A DNA stretch of 64,000 nucleotides from Streptacidiphilus jiangxiensis (lineage in GTDB: Bacteria > Actinomycetota > Actinomycetes > Streptomycetales > Streptomycetaceae). Within the stretch, counting starts at the first letter, position 1; each line of letters starts with the position of its first letter. The notes beneath the pieces are model-generated. The model saw only the letters and a program-made list of their open reading frames with translations. It did not search any database and was not told where the DNA came from. Location of the stretch: contig NZ_FOAZ01000022.1 of assembly GCF_900109465.1 (NCBI RefSeq), positions 85,497 to 149,496 on the forward strand, written 5' to 3'. The position numbers were made by a program, and so were the translations under genes. Of the stretch, positions 62,491-64,000 are shown one piece after another.

Positions 62491-62527
62491 GTGGGCACCC
62501 GTCCGGCTGATCCGGGCGGGTGCCCAC
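62491..62527 (+). terminator. Strong hairpin after galE
   Basis: GTGGGCACCCG (62491-62501) pairs exactly with CGGGTGCCCAC (62517-62527). A further CCGG pair and a separate palindrome CCTGCCGCGGCAGG (62472-62485) lie nearby. It separates galE from the urease-like genes. Confidence 0.75.
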
Positions 62528-62586
62528 GCGCGTTCCGGGCCGTCGGCTGGACAGGCGGCGCCGCGCGAGGTTCAATGCGAGGGACG

Positions 62587-62603
62587 TTTGAACGGCGTTC
62601 TAA
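62587..62603. promoter_or_regulatory. TetR-type operator overlapping the ureAB promoter region
   Basis: TTTGAACGGCGTTCTAA has a perfect core GAACG-G-CGTTC and 7 of 8 matching arm positions, the form typical of TetR-family sites. It lies 13 bp before the ureAB GTG. The regulator is not in the window. Confidence 0.5.
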
Positions 62604-62616
62604 ACTGCGAGGCACC

Positions 62617-63342
62617 GTGCGATTGACTCCGACTGAACGGGACCGGCTGCTGTTGTTCTCAGCGGCCGAGCTGGCGCGCGCCCGACGCGCGCGCGGCCTG
62701 CGGCTGAACGTGCCGGAGGCCACCGCGTTGATCGCGGACACTGTCTGCGAGGCGGCCCGCGACGGCCGACGGCTGGCGGAGGCCATCGAGGCCGGACGCA
62801 GCGTGCTGTCCGCGAAGGACGTGCTGCCGGGCGTGGTGGACGTGGTCCGGACGCTGCAGGTGGAGGCGGTCTTCGAGGACGGCACCCGCCTGTGCGTGAT
62901 CGACGATCCGTTCCGCGGCGAGGGTTCCCTCGCCGCGGAGGCCCCGGGCGCGGCGCTGCCGGGCGCGGGCGTCGGCTACGAGCCGGCGGCGCCGGCCGTG
63001 GTGCTCCCGGTGCGCAACACCGCGCCGGTGCCGGTGACGGTGACCTCGCACTTCCACTTCTTCGAGGCCAACCCGCGGCTCGCGTTCGACCGCGCGGCGG
63101 CGTTCGGCATGCGCCTGGCCGTCCCGGCCGGCTCCTCCGTCCGCTTCGACGTGGACACCGTCGTCGAGGTCGGCCTCGTGCCGATCGGCGGCGAGCGGAT
63201 CGCGATCGGCTTCGCCGGCCTGGTCGACGGCCCCCTCGACGCCCCCGGCGCCCGCGACGCCGCACTGGAGAAGGCCCGGGCGTGCGGTTACCTGACCAGC
63301 TTCGAGCCGAACGACGAGCAGAACGAGGAGGCCCAGGCATGA
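62617..63342 (+). CDS. ureAB: Fused urease gamma-beta subunit
   Basis: 241 residues. The gamma part (1-100; LTPTERDRLLLFSAAELARARRARG, LNVPEATALIADTVCEAARDGR) is followed by the beta part (115-241; VTSHFHFFEANPRLAFDR, AAFGMRLAVPAGSSVRFDV). The gamma-beta joint sequence is shorter than in plant ureases. GAGG lies just before the GTG at 62617. Stop overlaps the next start as ATGA. With the alpha-like gene it should make a two-gene urease-like enzyme. Confidence 0.9.
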   Translation: MRLTPTERDRLLLFSAAELARARRARGLRLNVPEATALIADTVCEAARDGRRLAEAIEAGRSVLSAKDVLPGVVDVVRTLQVEAVFEDGTRLCVIDDPFRGEGSLAAEAPGAALPGAGVGYEPAAPAVVLPVRNTAPVPVTVTSHFHFFEANPRLAFDRAAAFGMRLAVPAGSSVRFDVDTVVEVGLVPIGGERIAIGFAGLVDGPLDAPGARDAALEKARACGYLTSFEPNDEQNEEAQA

Positions 63343-64000
63343 GCGGGAGCGCTTTCGACGCCCAGGGCTGTCACGGCCGTTCAGGCCCCGTCGCCCCCTG
63401 GGGCGCCATCGATCCTCATGACTACATCGCGGTGCACGGGCCGCGGGCCGGGGACCGGATCCGCCTGGGCGACTCCGGCCTGATCGTCCGCGTCGAAGCC
63501 GACTCCCAGCACCCCGGCGAAGAGTTCCTGGCCGGATTCGGCAAAACCGCCCGCGACGGCCTCCACCTCAAGGCCACCACCGTCGCCGCCACCTGCGACG
63601 TCGTCATCTCCAACGTCCTGGTCATCGACGCCGTCACCGGCATCCGCAAAACCAGCATCGGCATCCGCGAAGGCCGCATCGTCTCCATCGGCCGCGCCGG
63701 CAACCCCGACACCCTCGACCACATCGACGTCGTCGTCGGCACCGGCACCACCATCGTCTCCGGCGAAGGCCTCATCGCCACCGCCGGCGCCATCGACACC
63801 CACGTCCACCTCCTCTCCCCCCGCATCATGGAGGCCTCCCTCGCCTCCGGCGTCACCACCATCATCGGCCAGGAATTCGGCCCCGTCTGGGGCGTCGGCG
63901 TCAACTCCCCCTGGGCCCTGCGCCACGCCTTCAACGCCTTCGACGCCTGGCCCGTCAACATCGGCTTCCTCGCCCGCGGCTCCTCCAGCGACCCCGGCCC
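63339..64000 (+). CDS. Divergent urease alpha-like protein (N-terminal 220 residues)
   Basis: The gene runs off the right edge. IAVHGPRAGDRIRLGDSGLIV and the HVH metal pair in TAGAIDTHVHLLSP place it in the UreC family. But the usual GGGK-IRDGMGQ reads AGFGKTARDGLHLKA, and the usual TMIGGGTGPA reads TTIIGQEFGPVWGVG, so it belongs to the second, divergent class also seen in Streptomyces. Canonical ureases use these loops. Codons GAA and AAA are unusually common compared with its neighbours. Whether it hydrolyses urea is unknown. The ATG overlaps the ureAB stop. Confidence 0.8.
   Translation, partial: MSGSAFDAQGCHGRSGPVAPWGAIDPHDYIAVHGPRAGDRIRLGDSGLIVRVEADSQHPGEEFLAGFGKTARDGLHLKATTVAATCDVVISNVLVIDAVTGIRKTSIGIREGRIVSIGRAGNPDTLDHIDVVVGTGTTIVSGEGLIATAGAIDTHVHLLSPRIMEASLASGVTTIIGQEFGPVWGVGVNSPWALRHAFNAFDAWPVNIGFLARGSSSDPG

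Overview
The window is high-GC actinomycete DNA, most like Streptomyces or a close relative such as Streptacidiphilus or Kitasatospora. The evidence is strong G/C bias at third codon positions, many GTG starts (and a few TTG), ATGA/GTGA stop-start overlaps, a conservon-type sensor kinase, a PP2C/SpoIIE phosphatase, a DUF2637 protein and DasR-type operators. I see no rRNA, tRNA, CRISPR array, insertion sequence, integrase or plasmid gene. It reads as ordinary chromosome, with about 60 protein genes.

Layout. 1-9.0 kb: a truncated nitrate-sensor-type kinase, an acyl-CoA synthetase, a secreted SGNH esterase, YjbQ, a BlaI-type repressor divergent from a DedA-PAP2 membrane pair, and an alpha/beta hydrolase coupled to a metallo-beta-lactamase-fold protein. 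9.1-16.8 kb: an ammonium transporter with an unusual PII-like partner, a GNAT acetyltransferase, a ROK sugar kinase, a PucR regulator and an M3 metallopeptidase, with palindromic repeats and an 84-bp tandem repeat between genes. 17-23.8 kb: a xanthine dehydrogenase operon (FAD, 2Fe-2S and Mo subunits), a purine permease and XdhC. 23.9-30.6 kb: a secreted lectin-fused glycosidase-like protein, a PNGase A homologue, a GH3 beta-N-acetylhexosaminidase-type enzyme with two DasR-like boxes, and an IclR regulator. 31.7-50.2 kb: catalase, allantoicase, allantoinase, glycerate kinase, glyoxylate carboligase, tartronate semialdehyde reductase, hydroxypyruvate isomerase, a small thiamine-binding-like/HTH pair, OHCU decarboxylase, HIU hydrolase, urate oxidase, 8-oxoguanine deaminase, malate synthase and an IclR (AllR-type) regulator. 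50.2-61.2 kb: MerR, a MobA-like protein, MoaA, a zinc-ribbon/nuclease-fold-like protein, a TPR-like protein, a GlcG/HbpS-like protein, a DUF2637 protein, an aspartate 4-decarboxylase and a PP2C phosphatase. 61.4-64 kb: a GalE-like epimerase, fused urease gamma-beta, and the start of a divergent urease-alpha-like protein.

How the genes fit together. The core is one purine salvage and breakdown pathway. The permease imports bases. Xanthine dehydrogenase makes urate, helped by XdhC and possibly by the MobA-like protein and MoaA for its cofactor. 8-Oxoguanine deaminase feeds in oxidised guanine. Uricase, HIU hydrolase and OHCU decarboxylase give allantoin, and catalase can remove the uricase peroxide. 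Allantoinase and allantoicase give ureidoglycolate and urea. Glyoxylate is then used by malate synthase or by the Gcl-GlxR-GlxK route to glycerate. No ureidoglycolate lyase was found. Four promoters of the pathway (allB, hyi, uraD, aceB) carry a related 17-bp inverted repeat (TTCAACA-N3-TGTTGAA type), overlapping the -35 hexamer in three clear cases. The IclR gene diverging from aceB is the obvious candidate regulator. A second theme is scavenging of glycoprotein N-glycans (23.9-29.7 kb). Its translation may be controlled by a stem that hides a ribosome binding site, and its transcription by GlcNAc-responsive DasR.
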